A DNA stretch of 64,000 bases from Pseudomonadota bacterium (GTDB taxonomy: Bacteria > Pseudomonadota > Alphaproteobacteria > Sphingomonadales > Sphingomonadaceae): the NCBI GenBank assembly GCA_021847605.1, contig JAJZQN010000007.1, positions 1 through 64,000 on the forward strand, written 5' to 3'. A program made the position numbers and the translations under genes. Every line of letters starts with the position of its first letter. Within the stretch, counting starts at the first letter, position 1. The notes beneath the pieces were generated by a model. It was not told the DNA's origin and ran no database searches. It saw nothing but the letters and a program-made list of their open reading frames with translations. Shown one piece after another: positions 44,016-53,304 of this stretch.

Positions 44016-46136
44016 TTACTTCACACCAAGCTGGTCCAGCGCAAAGGCCAGATATTCGGCCTGATCGCGATAGCGGCGGAACCGGCCCGACTTGCCGCCA
44101 TGCCCCGCCTCCATATTGACGCGGAAAACCAGCGGGTTTTTGTCGGTCTTGGTCGCACGCAATTTGGCGACCCACTTGGCCGGCTCCCAATATTGCACCT
44201 GACTGTCCCACAGGCCGGTGCCGACGAACAGGCTGGGATAGACCTTCGCCTCGACATGGTCATAGGGCGAATAGGCCAGCATGACGTCATACCATTTCTT
44301 CTGTTCCGGGTTGCCCCATTCGTCATATTCGCCGGTGGTCAGCGGGATGCTGGGGTCCAGCATGGTCGTCACCACATCGACGAACGGCACCTGCGCGACG
44401 ATCGCCTTATAATCCTGCGGCGCCATATTGGCGACGCCACCCATCAATAGTCCGCCGGCGCTGCCGCCCTCCGCTGCCACCCGATCCTTGGCGGCATAGC
44501 CCTGGCTCACCAGATAACGGGTGACGTCGATAAAGTCGGTGAAGCTGTTCATCTTGTTCAGCAGATGGCCGTCATCATACCATTTACGACCCATCTCCTG
44601 CCCGCCGCGAATATGCGCAATGGCATAGACCACGCCCCGGTCGAGCAGGCTGGGCAGAGTGGGACGGAATGTCGGATCGGTGGAAAAGCCATAGCTGCCA
44701 TAGGCATATTGATAGAGGGCCGCGCTGCCGTCCTTTTTGAATCCCTTGGCATAGATGATCGACACCGGAACCTTCGTCCCGTCCCGCGCGGTCGCCCACA
44801 GGCGTTCGGTTACATATTTGCCGGGGTCATATCCCTTGACCTCCTGTACTTTCAGTACGCGACGCTCTCCGGTGACGGTATTAACTTCATAGGTGGTTTC
44901 GGGCGTGCGCAGACTGTCATAGGTATAGCGCACCCAGGGCGTGTCGCTTTCAGCATTGACGTCCAGCGTCATCGCATAGGCCGGTTCGTCCGCCTCCACG
45001 AAACTGCTTTCACCCACCTTTGTCAGCAGGCGAAGGCGCTTGTTGCCGTCGGACCGCTCCTCAATCGCGAGGAAGTGATCGAAAGGCTGAAAATTCTCGA
45101 TAAAGATATTCGCGCTGGTCGGCACAATATCTTTCCACACAGCCCGGCCTTGCGCGGCGTCCGTGTCCGATACCGTCATCAGCCGATAATTGGGCGCCTG
45201 CCAGTTGGTGCGGATGGTCCACTGACCCCCAACATTGTCGCTACTATACAGAAAGTCCCGTTCCCGCGGCGCGAGCGGGGTGAAGGTCACGGGATTGGCG
45301 CTGGGCGCGCACCGTTCTTCGCTGCTGACGGTAGAAGTGAGAACGATACAGATGAACTTGTCTGAGGTCGTTTTCTTAAGGCTCATGTAGAAGGTGTCAT
45401 CCTTCTCTTCATAGAGCAGCCGGTCCGCACTTGCGGGCGTGCCCAGTATATGCGCCTTCACCCGTTTGCCGAGCAATGTGGTGGGATCTTTTTCCACATA
45501 GAGAATGGTCTTGTTATCGTTCGCCCAGGCAAATCCCGGCTCGGCATCCGTGATGGCGTCGGGCAGCAAGTCCCCGGTCGCCATATTCTTTACATGGATC
45601 ACATATTGGCGCCGTCCGACGCTATCCTCGGCATAGGCGAGCAGCTTGTCGTCGGGGCTGACTTCCCGGCCGCTGATCGCGAAATAGCCCTTGCCTGCGC
45701 CCATCTTGGGTTCATCGAGCAAAATCTGCTCGGGCGCATCCATGCTGCCTTTGCGCCGTGCGACGATGGGATAGTCTCCGCCCGTCTCGAACCGGCTGTA
45801 ATAATAATATCCTTTTTTGGAATAGGGGACGCTGCTGTCATCCTGCTTGATGCGGGCTGTGATCTCTCCGTACAGAGCGTCCTGCAATGGCTTGGTGGGC
45901 GCAAGCATGGCGTCGGCATATGCATTTTCTGCCGCCAGATAGGCGAGCATTTCCGGGTCTGTACGGCTGTCGTCGCGTAACCAGTAATAGGGATCTTGCC
46001 GGGTCGCGCCAAATGGCGCCTTTACGGAATGCGGCTTCTTTGCCGCGACAGGCGCAATGGGCGCCTGCTGCGCCTGCGCCACAATGCTGGCACCCAGGCT
46101 GAAGCCCGCCAGCAGCCAGGCCGATATGCTTTTCAT
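44016..46136 (-). CDS. ptrB: Oligopeptidase B, exported S9 family
   Basis: A 706-residue serine peptidase with a signal peptide (LLAGFSLGASIVAQAQ), a beta-propeller domain and a C-terminal alpha/beta hydrolase. Catalytic residues: Ser in AAEGGSAGGLLMGG, Asp in GTGLWDSQVQYW and His in EAGHGGKSGRF. Segments such as YEWGNPEQ-like EYDEWGNPEQKKW and RGGQEMGRKWY match oligopeptidase B, which cuts after basic residues in short peptides. Exported variants are common in sphingomonads. Downstream of and same strand as hslU, but separated by a hairpin. Confidence 0.9.
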   Translation of the reverse strand: MKSISAWLLAGFSLGASIVAQAQQAPIAPVAAKKPHSVKAPFGATRQDPYYWLRDDSRTDPEMLAYLAAENAYADAMLAPTKPLQDALYGEITARIKQDDSSVPYSKKGYYYYSRFETGGDYPIVARRKGSMDAPEQILLDEPKMGAGKGYFAISGREVSPDDKLLAYAEDSVGRRQYVIHVKNMATGDLLPDAITDAEPGFAWANDNKTILYVEKDPTTLLGKRVKAHILGTPASADRLLYEEKDDTFYMSLKKTTSDKFICIVLTSTVSSEERCAPSANPVTFTPLAPRERDFLYSSDNVGGQWTIRTNWQAPNYRLMTVSDTDAAQGRAVWKDIVPTSANIFIENFQPFDHFLAIEERSDGNKRLRLLTKVGESSFVEADEPAYAMTLDVNAESDTPWVRYTYDSLRTPETTYEVNTVTGERRVLKVQEVKGYDPGKYVTERLWATARDGTKVPVSIIYAKGFKKDGSAALYQYAYGSYGFSTDPTFRPTLPSLLDRGVVYAIAHIRGGQEMGRKWYDDGHLLNKMNSFTDFIDVTRYLVSQGYAAKDRVAAEGGSAGGLLMGGVANMAPQDYKAIVAQVPFVDVVTTMLDPSIPLTTGEYDEWGNPEQKKWYDVMLAYSPYDHVEAKVYPSLFVGTGLWDSQVQYWEPAKWVAKLRATKTDKNPLVFRVNMEAGHGGKSGRFRRYRDQAEYLAFALDQLGVK

Positions 46137-46219
46137 GTCCCGCTATACTCCCCGACGATTCGACGTTGGGAGCAATCTGCATGGCTTGAGATGCAAAGGG
46201 GAGAGGGCGTTTACCCGAT

Positions 46220-46255
46220 CCCGCCGAAACATCACAGAAAGGATGTTCCGGCGGG
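46220..46255 (-). terminator. Hairpin between hslU and ptrB
   Basis: CCCGCCGAAACATC (46220-46233) and GATGTTCCGGCGGG (46242-46255) pair over 14 positions with one mismatch; loop of 8. It lies 12 bases past the hslU stop and likely ends the hslVU transcript, though the following strand is not T-rich. Confidence 0.65.
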
Positions 46256-46266
46256 TCGTTTGTCAG

Positions 46267-47568
46267 TTACAGGACATATTTGCTGAGGTCAGTGTCATGG
46301 GCCACGGCCGACAACTGCTTGTCGACATAGGCCTGATCGATCACCAGCGTTTCACCGCGACGATCCTCTGCTTCAAAGCTCACATCCTCCAGCAGCTTTT
46401 CCATGACCGTCTGAAGGCGACGGGCGCCGATATTCTCGACTTCGCCGTTCACTTCTGCCGCGATCTTGGCCACAGCTCGGATACCTTCGGGCGTCAGGTC
46501 GATCGTCACCTCTTCCGTCGCCAGCAGGGCGCGATATTGCGCAACGAGGCTGGCCTTGGTGTCGGACAGGATCGCTACGAAATCCTCTTCCGTCAGCGCC
46601 TTCAACTCTACCCGGATAGGCAAACGTCCCTGTAGTTCGGGCAGCAGGTCGCTGGGCTTGGCAACATGGAAAGCACCCGACGCGATAAACAGGATATGAT
46701 CGGTCTTGAGCGGGCCATATTTGGTCGAAACGGTCGTACCCTCGATCAGGGGCAGCAAGTCGCGCTGCACGCCTTCACGGCTCACCGAACCACCGCGCAC
46801 GTCGCTGACGGCGATCTTGTCGATTTCGTCGAGGAACACGATGCCATTCTGTTCCGCACTGGTGATGGCGACGCGGGCGACGTCATCCTGATCCAGCCGC
46901 TTGTCCTGTTCTTCCTCGACCAGCTTGTCCCATGCTTCGGCAACCCGCATCTTGCGACGCTTCTTCTGTTGCTGGCCAAACGCCTTTGACATCATGTCGG
47001 ACAGGTTGATCATGCCGACCTGCCCACCCATGCCGGGAATTTCCATCGGCATGGAGGGGCTGTCTGCAACCTCCACTTCGACTTCCACATCGTTCATCTG
47101 ATCGGCTTCGATCTTCTGGCGGAAGGACAAGCGCGTCGCCTCGCTCGCTTCCTTGCCGGTCAGCGCATCGAGCAGACGGGCCATGGCGGCTTCGGACGCG
47201 GCCTCACGCACGGCTTCACGACGGCGGTCCTTTTCCAGACGCACAGCCTCTTCCACCAGATCGCGGACGATCTGTTCGACGTCGCGACCGACATAGCCGA
47301 CCTCGGTGAATTTGGTCGCTTCGACCTTGACGAAAGGCGCGTCGGCCAGCTTGGCGAGGCGACGGCTGATCTCCGTCTTGCCGCAACCCGTCGGCCCGAT
47401 CATCAGGATATTCTTGGGCGTCACCTCGTCACGCAGATCTGCGGGCAGGTGCTGACGGCGCCAGCGGTTGCGCAAAGCGACGGCGACGGCGCGTTTGGCG
47501 TCATGCTGCCCGATGATATGCGCGTCCAGCGCGGCGACGATGGCTTTGGGGGTCAGATTGTCGTTCAT
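46267..47568 (-). CDS. hslU: ATP-dependent protease ATPase HslU (ClpY)
   Basis: A 433-residue AAA+ unfoldase that feeds substrates to HslV. Walker [16 protein letters not shown], Walker [10 protein letters not shown], the pore motif [11 protein letters not shown] and the I domain with [15 protein letters not shown] are all present, and the C-terminal DLSKYVL tail that activates HslV is intact. It follows hslV by 17 bases. Confidence 0.97.
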   Translation of the reverse strand: MNDNLTPKAIVAALDAHIIGQHDAKRAVAVALRNRWRRQHLPADLRDEVTPKNILMIGPTGCGKTEISRRLAKLADAPFVKVEATKFTEVGYVGRDVEQIVRDLVEEAVRLEKDRRREAVREAASEAAMARLLDALTGKEASEATRLSFRQKIEADQMNDVEVEVEVADSPSMPMEIPGMGGQVGMINLSDMMSKAFGQQQKKRRKMRVAEAWDKLVEEEQDKRLDQDDVARVAITSAEQNGIVFLDEIDKIAVSDVRGGSVSREGVQRDLLPLIEGTTVSTKYGPLKTDHILFIASGAFHVAKPSDLLPELQGRLPIRVELKALTEEDFVAILSDTKASLVAQYRALLATEEVTIDLTPEGIRAVAKIAAEVNGEVENIGARRLQTVMEKLLEDVSFEAEDRRGETLVIDQAYVDKQLSAVAHDTDLSKYVL

Positions 47569-47585
47569 GATCTTTTCTTGAAATC

Positions 47586-48155
47586 TCAGTTGGCGCTGTC
47601 GAGCGTTTCGATGGTGAGCTGGTCATTGGTGTAGACACAGATGTCGGCAGCCACGGCCATCGCCTTGCGGGCCAGGGTTTCGGCATCCTGTTCATAATCC
47701 ACCAGCGCACGAGCAGCCGCGAGAGCAAAATTGCCGCCCGAACCGATCGCAGCAACGCCACCAAGCGGCTCCAGCACATCGCCATTGCCGGTCAGGATCA
47801 GCGTCACATCTTTGTCCGCGACAATCATCATGGCTTCCAGATTGCGCAAATATTTGTCGGTACGCCAATCCTTTGCCAACTCCACGGCAGCTCGCATCAA
47901 TTGGCCATTATGGCGTTCCAGCTTGGCTTCAAGGCGTTCGAACAGCGTGAATGCGTCGGCCGTAGCACCGGCGAAGCCACCGATGACGGAGCCATCGTGC
48001 AGGCGACGGACCTTGCGGGCGTTGGGTTTCATCACGGTCTGCCCCATGGAAACCTGACCGTCGCCGGCGACGACGACCTTTCCATTTTTGCGGGCGGACA
48101 TGATGGTGGTGCCATGCCAGACGGGCATGGCCGAAGAGCTGCGTTGGTCGTTCAT
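47586..48155 (-). CDS. hslV: ATP-dependent protease peptidase subunit HslV (ClpQ)
   Basis: A 189-residue threonine protease of the proteasome-like dodecamer. The catalytic Thr follows the short propeptide in [20 protein letters not shown]; other markers are [35 protein letters not shown] and [14 protein letters not shown]. The start ATG at 48155 is chosen over an ATG at 48164; neither has a ribosome site, and the heat-shock-like promoter may place the RNA start near 48156. Confidence 0.95.
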   Translation of the reverse strand: MNDQRSSSAMPVWHGTTIMSARKNGKVVVAGDGQVSMGQTVMKPNARKVRRLHDGSVIGGFAGATADAFTLFERLEAKLERHNGQLMRAAVELAKDWRTDKYLRNLEAMMIVADKDVTLILTGNGDVLEPLGGVAAIGSGGNFALAAARALVDYEQDAETLARKAMAVAADICVYTNDQLTIETLDSAN

Positions 48156-48234
48156 GGCCGGCATATGGTACGCATGACCGGCACGTACAAGTCACGGGAT
48201 CACAACAGACGAAGCGTTGCATTCCAGCGACGAT

Positions 48235-48256
48235 TTCCTTAAAAATTGTTAAGGAA
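48235..48256. promoter_or_regulatory. Palindrome in hslV / small-protein divergent region
   Basis: TTCCTTAA-AAATTG-TTAAGGAA (48235-48256), a perfect 8-bp dyad between divergent hslV (start 48155) and the small gene at 48329. It could be an operator or a small RNA hairpin. Confidence 0.45.
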
Positions 48257-48270
48257 CCAAAGTCGGTCGA

Positions 48271-48299
48271 TTGACATTGTGCATCGCAACAACAATCAT
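48271..48299 (+). promoter_or_regulatory. Possible sigma70-type promoter for the 62-aa gene
   Basis: TTGACA (48271-48276), a 17-base spacer and AATCAT (48294-48299) precede the gene at 48329, whose ribosome site GGAGG lies at 48320. The -10 match is only fair. Confidence 0.4.
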
Positions 48300-48328
48300 G
48301 TGACAACGGTTCGACACGGAGGTCTTCT

Positions 48329-48517
48329 ATGTCTCTTAAGGCCATGGCTCAGGAAAAGGTCGAACGCGCGGGCATTTCCAACTATAGCTTCGATCATGAC
48401 ATTTTGGTCATGTGTGGCGTTCGATACAGCCTTGAAGCCTGCGAATGCGGCGAACCTGATTGCGATGGCGTGCGCTTGCGCAAAAACGCCACCGCTATTG
48501 GCCGCGTCCTTCAGTAA
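48329..48517 (+). CDS. Small conserved-looking protein with Cys cluster
   Basis: A 62-residue protein, MSLKAMAQEKVERAGISNYS, with a Cys-rich centre CECGEPDCDGV that may bind metal, and a basic end RLRKNATAIGR. It has a strong ribosome site (GGAGG) before the ATG and a plausible promoter. I recognise no named family; small proteins of this shape are frequent in sphingomonad genomes, which is knowledge of the clade rather than something seen here. Confidence 0.7.
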   Translation: MSLKAMAQEKVERAGISNYSFDHDILVMCGVRYSLEACECGEPDCDGVRLRKNATAIGRVLQ

Positions 48518-48536
48518 GGCGCTGTCTGCCTGATCA

Positions 48537-48665
48537 TTAGTGCATGGCGTCCTTGCCGGCGCGTCCGACCGATTCGATATCGCGGCCGACGCCCTGCACC
48601 GTGTTGCAAGCTGCCAGTGACGACAGAAGCAGGCCGCCAATCAACAGGGCAGTAATATGACGCAT
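48537..48665 (-). CDS. Entericidin-like small lipoprotein
   Basis: A 42-residue lipoprotein too short for ordinary gene calling: start MRHITALLIGGLLLSSLAAC, with lipobox LAAC, then NTVQGVGRDIESVGRAGKD and AMH. The motif NTVQGVGRDI matches entericidin EcnA/EcnB-type proteins, small outer-membrane lipoproteins linked to stationary-phase lysis in E. coli. The ATG at 48665 has GAGGAT 8 bases upstream. Only one member is present, so no toxin/antidote pair is seen. Confidence 0.85.
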   Translation of the reverse strand: MRHITALLIGGLLLSSLAACNTVQGVGRDIESVGRAGKDAMH

Positions 48666-48805
48666 GAACCACGATCCTCATTTTGGAATATGGTTTATGC
48701 TATAGAATGGAATGATCGCGCCGGAAACGGATTTTGAATGTCGGTCCACAAAGCCTGCTTGACAGCGCGCGCCGCCGATGCCAATGGCCGCCTCCTCCTT
48801 TCAGG

Positions 48806-48880
48806 GGGCGCGTAGCTCAGCGGTAGAGCACACCCTTCACACGGGTGGGGTCACAGGTTCAATCCCTGTCGCGCCCACCA
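48806..48880 (+). tRNA. tRNA-Val(CAC)
   Basis: 75 nt with encoded CCA: GGGCGCGTAGCTCAGCGG, anticodon loop TTCACAC (anticodon CAC), T-arm AGGTTCAATCCCT and acceptor CGCGCCCACCA. The structure is complete. Confidence 0.95.
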
Positions 48881-48996
48881 TGACCTCAGCGTCATGGCAG
48901 GACAGATTATGTCCCGGCATTGATCTTTTCTTTTCCTTCGGTAAGCCTGCGCTGCATGATGCGGCGTCCTGTGCGCCGGCTCGATAAAGGAAGACC

Positions 48997-51228
48997 ATGC
49001 CTGCCTATCTGAAAGGTGGCGTAGCCCTCGGCGCGCTGCTCCTGATGCCGTTCATCTCCGCCTATGCGCAGGATAAAGCACCGCGCAAACTCACGCTTGA
49101 GCGCGTATTCGCCAGCCCTGATCTCGCCGGGCCGCAACCGCGCGGCCTTCAATTGTCGCCCGATGGTTCCCTCGTCACCCTGCTGAAGCCCCGCGCGGAT
49201 GAGAAGGAACGTCTCGACCTGTGGGCCATCGACAGTCGCACCGGGGCGCAACGCATGCTGGTCGATTCGAAGAAGACCGGCAGCGGCGCGGAGTTGAGCG
49301 AAGCGGAAAAGATGCAGCGCGAGCGGGATCGCTCGGTTGCGGGCAGCACCGGCATCACGGGTTATGACTGGTCCCCCGACGGCAAATCCATCCTCGTGCC
49401 CGTGGATGGCGACCTGTATCTGGCTAAGCTGGATGGCACAGTGACCCGACTGACCGATACACCGGAAGGCGAACTCAACGGCGTCGTCAGTCCCAAAGGG
49501 GGCTTCGTCTCCTTCGTGCGGGACGGCAATTTGTTCGTTCAGCCCATCGGCGGCAAGGAAACACAGGTGACGCAGGGCGCCAGCGACACCGTCAATTGGG
49601 GCGTTGCGGAATTTGTGGCGCAGGAAGAAATGGACCGTCGCACCGGCTATTGGTGGTCGCCCGACGATGCGCGCATCGCCGTCGCCCGTGTCGATGAAGG
49701 TCCGGTCGGCATAGTCACCCGCACCGCCATCGGCGGCGAAGGCACAAAGGTCTATCAACAGCGTTATCCCGCCGCCGGTACGCCGAATGCCATCGTCGAT
49801 CTCTATGTGATGAAGCCCGACGGTTCTGGTCAGGTCAGGATCGACCTTGGTGGGGACAAGGACATTTACCTTGCCCGTGTGGACTGGTCGAAGGATGGCA
49901 AGACACTCTATGTCCAGCGTGAGAGCCGTGATCAAAAGCGGCTGGACCTGCTGGCGATCGACCCTGATACCGGAAAGGCGCGCATCGCACTGACGGAGAC
50001 GGCAAAAAGCTGGATCAATCTCAGCAACAATTTCCGCCCGCTCAAGGACGGTAGCTTCCTGTGGTGGTCGGAAAAAACGGGCCATGGTCATCTCTACCGC
50101 ATCCGCGGCAGCCAGTGGACACCCCTTACGAGCGGGGATTGGGATGTCCGCGATGTAGAAGGCGTGGATGAAGCGAAGGGCTTGGTATATTTTACCGGCA
50201 ATCGTGAAACGCCGCTGGAACAACAGCTATATGTGGCGCCACTGGGCAAAAGCGGTCCTGCAAAGCCGCTGCTGGACAAGGGATGGTGGAACGACGCGGT
50301 CATGGATGGCGCGGCGAACCGCATCGTCGTTACCCGTCAGAATAGCGATCAGCCCAAACAACTCTATCTGGCTGATACCAGCGGCAAACGCCTGCAATGG
50401 CTATCGGAAAATGCCCTGACAGGCGACCATCCCTACGCCCCCTATGTGGCAAGCCATGTCAAAACGACCTTTGGCAGTATCAAGGCAGCGGACGGCTCCA
50501 TCCTTTACACAAAGATCATGACTCCGCCCATGGAGGCGGGGAAGCGCTATCCCGTGTTCATGATCCATTATGGCGGGCCGGGCGCTGGACGGCAGGTGAC
50601 GAACACATGGAGCGGCGCGCTTAATCAGTATCTGGTGGATCGGGGATGGATCGTCTTTTCGATCGACAATCGCGGCACGCCGGATCGCGGGAAAGCATTT
50701 GAGGATCAGCTTTATCGGGCCATGGGTACGGTTGAGGTTGAGGATCAACTGGCCGGCGTCGATTGGCTCAAGGCGCAGCCCTTTGTCGATCCTGCACGCA
50801 TTACAACCTATGGCTGGTCCTATGGCGGCTATATGTCCCTTAAATTGCTGGAAAAGGCGCCGGGCGTCTTTGCTGCTGCCATTGCCGGTGCGCCGGTCAC
50901 GAAATGGGAACTCTATGACACCCATTATACCGAACGGTATCTGGGTCAGCCACATGATACGCCCAGCGCTTATCCTTCGTCCGACGCCATCGCGGAAGCA
51001 ACGAAAATCACCGATCCTCTGTTGCTGATCCACGGCATGTCGGATGATAATGTCGTGTTCGACAATGCCACCGCATTCATGTCGACCATGCAGCGCGGGG
51101 CCATGCCATTTGAAATGATGGCCTACCCGGGCCAAACTCATCGCGTCGGCGGACCGGGAATCAGCGTCCATCTGTGGCAGACGATCGAGAATTTCCTCGA
51201 TCGGCGGAAGGTGGCGCCTACGCCATGA
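48997..51228 (+). CDS. Dipeptidyl-peptidase-IV-type S9 peptidase, exported
   Basis: A 743-residue protein with a signal peptide (GGVALGALLLMPFISAYAQ), a DPP-IV N-terminal beta-propeller (WSPDDARIAVARVDE, NWGVAEFVAQEEMDRRTGYW, which contains the Glu pair that binds the peptide N terminus) and a C-terminal catalytic domain: Ser608 in YGWSYGGYMS, Asp in HGMSDDNVVFDNA and His in PGQTHRVGG. It should release X-Pro or X-Ala dipeptides. Its TGA overlaps the next start (ATGA). Confidence 0.92.
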   Translation: MPAYLKGGVALGALLLMPFISAYAQDKAPRKLTLERVFASPDLAGPQPRGLQLSPDGSLVTLLKPRADEKERLDLWAIDSRTGAQRMLVDSKKTGSGAELSEAEKMQRERDRSVAGSTGITGYDWSPDGKSILVPVDGDLYLAKLDGTVTRLTDTPEGELNGVVSPKGGFVSFVRDGNLFVQPIGGKETQVTQGASDTVNWGVAEFVAQEEMDRRTGYWWSPDDARIAVARVDEGPVGIVTRTAIGGEGTKVYQQRYPAAGTPNAIVDLYVMKPDGSGQVRIDLGGDKDIYLARVDWSKDGKTLYVQRESRDQKRLDLLAIDPDTGKARIALTETAKSWINLSNNFRPLKDGSFLWWSEKTGHGHLYRIRGSQWTPLTSGDWDVRDVEGVDEAKGLVYFTGNRETPLEQQLYVAPLGKSGPAKPLLDKGWWNDAVMDGAANRIVVTRQNSDQPKQLYLADTSGKRLQWLSENALTGDHPYAPYVASHVKTTFGSIKAADGSILYTKIMTPPMEAGKRYPVFMIHYGGPGAGRQVTNTWSGALNQYLVDRGWIVFSIDNRGTPDRGKAFEDQLYRAMGTVEVEDQLAGVDWLKAQPFVDPARITTYGWSYGGYMSLKLLEKAPGVFAAAIAGAPVTKWELYDTHYTERYLGQPHDTPSAYPSSDAIAEATKITDPLLLIHGMSDDNVVFDNATAFMSTMQRGAMPFEMMAYPGQTHRVGGPGISVHLWQTIENFLDRRKVAPTP

Positions 51229-53060
51229 CGCCTGTGTTGGGGCCGCATCATATTGCGTTGTTGCAGCGCGCCCTGGGTGCGCTGCAATCGGGGCAGGCGG
51301 CTCTGGCAGAACGAATGGTGCGCGATCTGGGCGATCCCGCGCGGCAGCATCCAGACGCGCTCTATATTTTCGCGTCTGCGCGCGCGGGGCAGGGTGACAA
51401 GGCGGGCGCTCGCGCTGGCTATGAAGCTGCGTTGCGTGTCGCCGGCACCAATCCGCAACTATGGAATGCCTATGGCAATCACCTGCACGACATGGGTCTG
51501 GCCATGGACGGCATGCGAGCGCTTCAGCGCGCCGTATCCTTGCAACCGGCCTATGGCGAAGGCTGGATCAATCTTGCCATCGTAGCGATAGACGCGGGGG
51601 ATTTCGGTGTCGCCGACGATGCGCTGAACCGGGCTGCACGTCTCATGCCGCCACGTCACCCGCGACTGTCGAGCGTGCGCGGCGCGCTGGATAGCGCCCG
51701 TGGTCGATATGAAGAGGCCGCAGTGGCCTATCGTGATGTTCTGATCCAGACACCCGATGATCTGCGCGCACGGCACAATCTGGCAACTGCCCTGCGATCG
51801 GCCGACCGGCCGGTCGAAGCATTGGATATCATTGATGGCGCCATCGCCGTCGGTCTTACCGCACCGCAATCCTTGACGCTGCGCGCGCATCTCTTGGCTG
51901 AGTTGGGACGTTTCGATGAGGCCGTGATCCAATATCGCGCGGTGCTGGATCTGCACCCCGACTGTCTCGACGCGCAAGACACCTATGCCCGCCTCCTGCC
52001 GCAAATCGGACGACAGGATGAGGCGATGGACGCCTATGATCGGGCGCTCGTTCAGCACCCCACCCATATGCCGCTATTGTTATCGGCGATCACCGTGGCG
52101 AAGGATTTGCGCCAACCCGAGCGTGCGCTCGGGCTGCTGGACCGTGCCGCCAGCCTGATCTCTGACCAGGAGGAACTGGCGGTAGCGAGAATGCAGGCGC
52201 TCGATATGGCGGGGCGATCGGGCGAAGCGATCGATATGGGCCTTCGCTTGGCTGAAACCGATTCCGTTCGTCCGGGGCTTCAGGTCCAACTTGCGCAGAT
52301 GCTGCTGGCATCGGGCGACGTAGTACGCGCCGAACATCATGCGACAACGGCAACGCGGCAGCGGCCTTTCGATCAGAAGGCATGGGCGCTGCTGACCGTC
52401 ATCTGGCGACTATTGAATGACGAGCGCGAACACTGGCTGGCGGGCTATGACCGCATCGTCACCACTCTCGACATCGGCACACCACCCGGCTGGAGCGATC
52501 AGGCCAGCTTTCTTGCCGATCTGCGCACGACCCTGGACGAACTTCATGTCACAACAGCGCATCCGGCTGACCAGACGCTGCGTGGTGGTACGCAGACGCG
52601 GGGTGAACTGTTCGACCGACGGCAGCGCCCGGCCATCATGGCGTTGCAGCAGCAATTGAAATTATGTGTCGAAGACAGCCTGTCTTCTTTGCCGCGAGAG
52701 GCGGATCATCCCTTTCTATCTCGCCGTACCGATCACATCCGCTTCGCTGGCGCATGGTCGGTACGACTGCACGCCAGCGGCCATCATGTGCAACATTATC
52801 ATCCGCAAGGCTGGCTCAGTTCTGCCTTCTACGTCGCATTGCCCGACACCGTAGGACTGGAGGCGAAAGACCATGCCGGATCGCTGTTGCTCGGATGCCC
52901 GGAGGATGCGCTGGGCCTTCCCGACCTTGAACCGCGTCGTATCATTCGCCCTCAGCCGGGCCGGCTGGCGCTTTTCCCCTCTTATGTCTGGCATGGCACC
53001 GCACCTTTCGCTGGAGAGCAGCCGCGACTGACTGTCGCGTTCGACGCACTACCAGCATGA
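51225..53060 (+). CDS. TPR protein with C-terminal 2OG-Fe(II) oxygenase-like domain
   Basis: A 611-residue protein: about ten TPR-like helical repeats from residue 5 to about 400 (for example AYGEGWINLAIVAIDAGDFG, DLRARHNLATALRSADRPVE), then a C-terminal domain of the putative 2OG-Fe(II) oxygenase type (PF13759) with iron-site residues in HHVQHYHPQGWLSSAFYV and FPSYVWHGTAPF...RLTVAFD. It may hydroxylate a protein or peptide held by the TPRs. It begins at an ATG that overlaps the peptidase stop as ATGA, so the two are translated together; a functional link is plausible but unknown. Confidence 0.82.
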   Translation: MTPVLGPHHIALLQRALGALQSGQAALAERMVRDLGDPARQHPDALYIFASARAGQGDKAGARAGYEAALRVAGTNPQLWNAYGNHLHDMGLAMDGMRALQRAVSLQPAYGEGWINLAIVAIDAGDFGVADDALNRAARLMPPRHPRLSSVRGALDSARGRYEEAAVAYRDVLIQTPDDLRARHNLATALRSADRPVEALDIIDGAIAVGLTAPQSLTLRAHLLAELGRFDEAVIQYRAVLDLHPDCLDAQDTYARLLPQIGRQDEAMDAYDRALVQHPTHMPLLLSAITVAKDLRQPERALGLLDRAASLISDQEELAVARMQALDMAGRSGEAIDMGLRLAETDSVRPGLQVQLAQMLLASGDVVRAEHHATTATRQRPFDQKAWALLTVIWRLLNDEREHWLAGYDRIVTTLDIGTPPGWSDQASFLADLRTTLDELHVTTAHPADQTLRGGTQTRGELFDRRQRPAIMALQQQLKLCVEDSLSSLPREADHPFLSRRTDHIRFAGAWSVRLHASGHHVQHYHPQGWLSSAFYVALPDTVGLEAKDHAGSLLLGCPEDALGLPDLEPRRIIRPQPGRLALFPSYVWHGTAPFAGEQPRLTVAFDALPA

Positions 53061-53304
53061 AAATCGCTGATTGTTTCATTTTGTCGGTCGATTGGCCACA
53101 AATTGCGGCAGGCATAGCGTCCTGGCATGTTTGGGAATAGCGCCGTTGCTTTGTCGCCTACACAAAGAATCTGCCACTGTCTGAGCAAGAAAATTGCGCT
53201 GACGGATCGATTTGAGGGCGGTCAAGTCCTTCTTTCTGGACAAATGCCGCAGCATCGCTATGGCGCCCACTCCGCAATCATGCGTTGAAGTGGAGTCTTT
53301 TGTC

